The notes beneath the pieces are model-generated. The model saw only the letters and a program-made list of their open reading frames with translations. It ran no database searches and was not told the origin of the DNA. Shown piece by piece: positions 4,995 to 6,335 of a DNA stretch of 6,335 bases; within the stretch, counting starts at the first letter, position 1, and each line of letters starts with the position of its first letter. The position numbers and the translations under genes were made by a program. Source of the DNA: Bacteroidota bacterium (GTDB lineage: Bacteria > Bacteroidota > Bacteroidia > Bacteroidales > VadinHA17); contig DAOVQI010000206.1 in NCBI GenBank assembly GCA_030628785.1, positions 1-6,335 on the forward strand, given 5' to 3'.

Positions 4995-5612
4995 ATGGAA
5001 AATCTAATTAATATATTTGTTAAGTCGATCTTTATTGACAACATGATATTTGCCTATTTTCTGGGCATGTGTTCCTATCTGGCTGTTTCCAAAACAGTAA
5101 AGACATCTTTTGGGCTGGGTATTGCCGTCATTTTTGTTTTGGTAATTACAGTTCCTGTTGATTACCTCATTGAGAATTATCTATTAAAAGAAGGCGCCCT
5201 GATCTGGTTGGGGGAAGGATTTGCCGATGTAGACCTGAGTTTTCTTTCTTTTATCATGTTTATTGCAGTGATTGCTTCCATGGTTCAGTTGGTGGAAATG
5301 GTCATTGAGAAGTTTTCTCCTGCCCTGTATAATTCGTTGGGAATTTTTCTGCCGTTAATTGCCGTAAACTGTGCAATTCTCGGAGGTTCATTATTTATGC
5401 AGCAAAAAGAATTTCTTAATATCACAGAAGCTGTTACGTATGGTCTGGGTTCCGGTATCGGGTGGTTACTGGCTATTATCGGGATTGCTGCTATCAGGGA
5501 GAAAATCCGGTATTCCAACGTTCCTGCTCCCCTGAGGGGTCTGGGAATTACCTTTATAATCACCGGTCTGATGGGAATTGCTTTTATGAGTTTTATGGGG
5601 ATCAGCCTTTAG
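4995..5612 (+). CDS. nqrE: Na+-translocating NADH:quinone oxidoreductase subunit E
   Basis: This is a six-helix membrane subunit (205 aa, the usual length being about 200) homologous to NqrD in the opposite orientation. It completes the intramembrane iron site with Cys26 in FLGMCSYLAVS and Cys126 in IAVNCAILGGSLF. Further signature segments are IFIDNMIFAYFLG (12-24), SFIMFIAVIASMVQLVEM (85-102), SLGIFLPLIAVNC (114-126) and the C-terminal PAPLRGLGITFIITGLMGIAFM. It starts 19 bp after nqrD and ends 15 bp before nqrF, consistent with a single transcript. No recognisable Shine-Dalgarno precedes it, as is usual in Bacteroidota. No oddities are seen. Confidence 0.97.
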   Translation: MENLINIFVKSIFIDNMIFAYFLGMCSYLAVSKTVKTSFGLGIAVIFVLVITVPVDYLIENYLLKEGALIWLGEGFADVDLSFLSFIMFIAVIASMVQLVEMVIEKFSPALYNSLGIFLPLIAVNCAILGGSLFMQQKEFLNITEAVTYGLGSGIGWLLAIIGIAAIREKIRYSNVPAPLRGLGITFIITGLMGIAFMSFMGISL

Positions 5613-5627
5613 TCAAAAAACATAAAT

Positions 5628-6335
5628 ATGATCTTATTAAGCACACAAATAACCGTTATCCTTTCCAGTATCGTTGTATTTCTTCTTGTGATCCTGTTTC
5701 TTGTAGCAATTTTGTTGTATGCAAGAAAGAAATTAACACCACAAGGTGAAGTAAACTTAAAGGTTAATGACAAGGAGTTTAAGGTAGATCCGGGATCGAC
5801 CTTATTGACAACCCTGTCCAATTATGATATTTTTCTGCCATCAGCCTGTGGTGGTGCCGGAACATGTGGTTTGTGTAAGTGCCAGGTACTCGATGGCGGA
5901 GGATCGATCTTACTAACTGAGACAGGATTCTTTACCAGAAAGGAACAAATGAATTACTGGAGACTTGGCTGCCAGGTGAAAATACGGCAGGATATGGTTA
6001 TTAAGGTTCCTAAAGCGGTTATGGGAGTTAAAAAGTGGGAGTGTGAGGTGATTTCCAATAAAAACGTTGCGACATTTATTAAAGAGTGTGTTGTTAAACT
6101 TCCTGAAGGAGAAATTCTTGATTTTCAATCAGGAGGCTACGTTCAGATTGATGTTCCAAAAATTGAAGTCGATTATAGTAATGATATATACGTGGAGGAA
6201 GAGTATCGGGATGAATGGGATAAGTTCAAAATGTGGGATCTGAAGATGAAAAATACGGAAGAAACCTTCAGGGCGTACTCAATGGCTAATCATCCCGCAG
6301 AAGGTAACATTGTTATGTTAAATATAAGGATAGCC
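5628..6335 (+). CDS. nqrF: Na+-translocating NADH:quinone oxidoreductase subunit F (5' part)
   Basis: This is the NADH-oxidising entry subunit. The first 236 codons are present and the frame is open at the window end; the family is about 405-425 aa, so the distal FAD/NADH domain is missing only because the window ends. Residues about 8-31 form the membrane anchor. A ferredoxin-type domain follows with 2Fe-2S ligands Cys74, Cys80, Cys83 and Cys115 (SACGGAGTCGLCKC and RLGCQ). The flavoprotein domain begins near residue 130 and includes the FAD-binding RAYSMAN (215-221). ATG 5628 is the only start that places a short lead before the helix, 15 bp after nqrE. All key residues that can be seen are intact. 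Confidence 0.96.
   Translation, partial: MILLSTQITVILSSIVVFLLVILFLVAILLYARKKLTPQGEVNLKVNDKEFKVDPGSTLLTTLSNYDIFLPSACGGAGTCGLCKCQVLDGGGSILLTETGFFTRKEQMNYWRLGCQVKIRQDMVIKVPKAVMGVKKWECEVISNKNVATFIKECVVKLPEGEILDFQSGGYVQIDVPKIEVDYSNDIYVEEEYRDEWDKFKMWDLKMKNTEETFRAYSMANHPAEGNIVMLNIRIA

Noticed and set aside
1777..6335. The operon being rnf (the related Na+/H+ ferredoxin complex) rather than nqr
   Set aside because: The order B-C-D-E-F, the NqrF ferredoxin-plus-FAD subunit with a membrane anchor, and the absence of RnfB/RnfC-type iron-sulfur proteins fit Nqr.

Overview
The window looks like Bacteroidota (Bacteroidetes) DNA, probably from a Bacteroidales or Marinilabiliales-type genome. The evidence is a PorP/SprF-family protein of the type IX secretion/gliding machinery, AT-rich spacers, hardly any Shine-Dalgarno sequences, and an Nqr complex whose sequences resemble those of that phylum. 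The assignment is by recognition, not by a search.

Layout. Positions 1-104 hold the last codons of an unidentified gene, followed by a second, out-of-frame copy of the same tail. A strong intrinsic terminator follows (129-170), then an AT-rich spacer with a possible Bacteroidetes-type promoter, then a complete porP/sprF-like gene (388-1368). The 408-bp gap after it contains five perfect palindromes and a 29-codon remnant of a four-helix-bundle (23S rRNA intervening-sequence-protein-like) gene. The rest is the Na+-translocating NADH:quinone oxidoreductase operon: nqrB (1777-2946), nqrC (3618-4331), nqrD (4328-4975), nqrE (4995-5612) and the 5' 236 codons of nqrF, which runs off the end. nqrA, normally directly ahead of nqrB, is not in the window.

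The most interesting part is the nqrB-nqrC junction. An intact four-helix-bundle gene (3033-3404) sits inside the operon, bracketed by two oppositely oriented 28-bp arrays of the hexamer AAGGCT/GAGGCT (2965-2992 and 3512-3539). These arrays form a 22-bp perfect inverted repeat. The arrangement recalls an rRNA intervening sequence (stem ends plus an IVP-like gene), but here it lies between protein genes of one operon. With the remnant ahead of nqrB, four-helix-bundle genes of two different subtypes have entered this locus.

Function. NqrF takes electrons from NADH through FAD and a 2Fe-2S centre. They pass to the NqrD/NqrE iron site, to the covalent FMNs of NqrC and NqrB, and then to quinone, coupled to Na+ export. 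The nqrC-nqrD start/stop overlap and the short gaps further on indicate a tightly coupled nqrC-D-E-F unit. nqrB is set apart from it by about 670 bp of inserted DNA.
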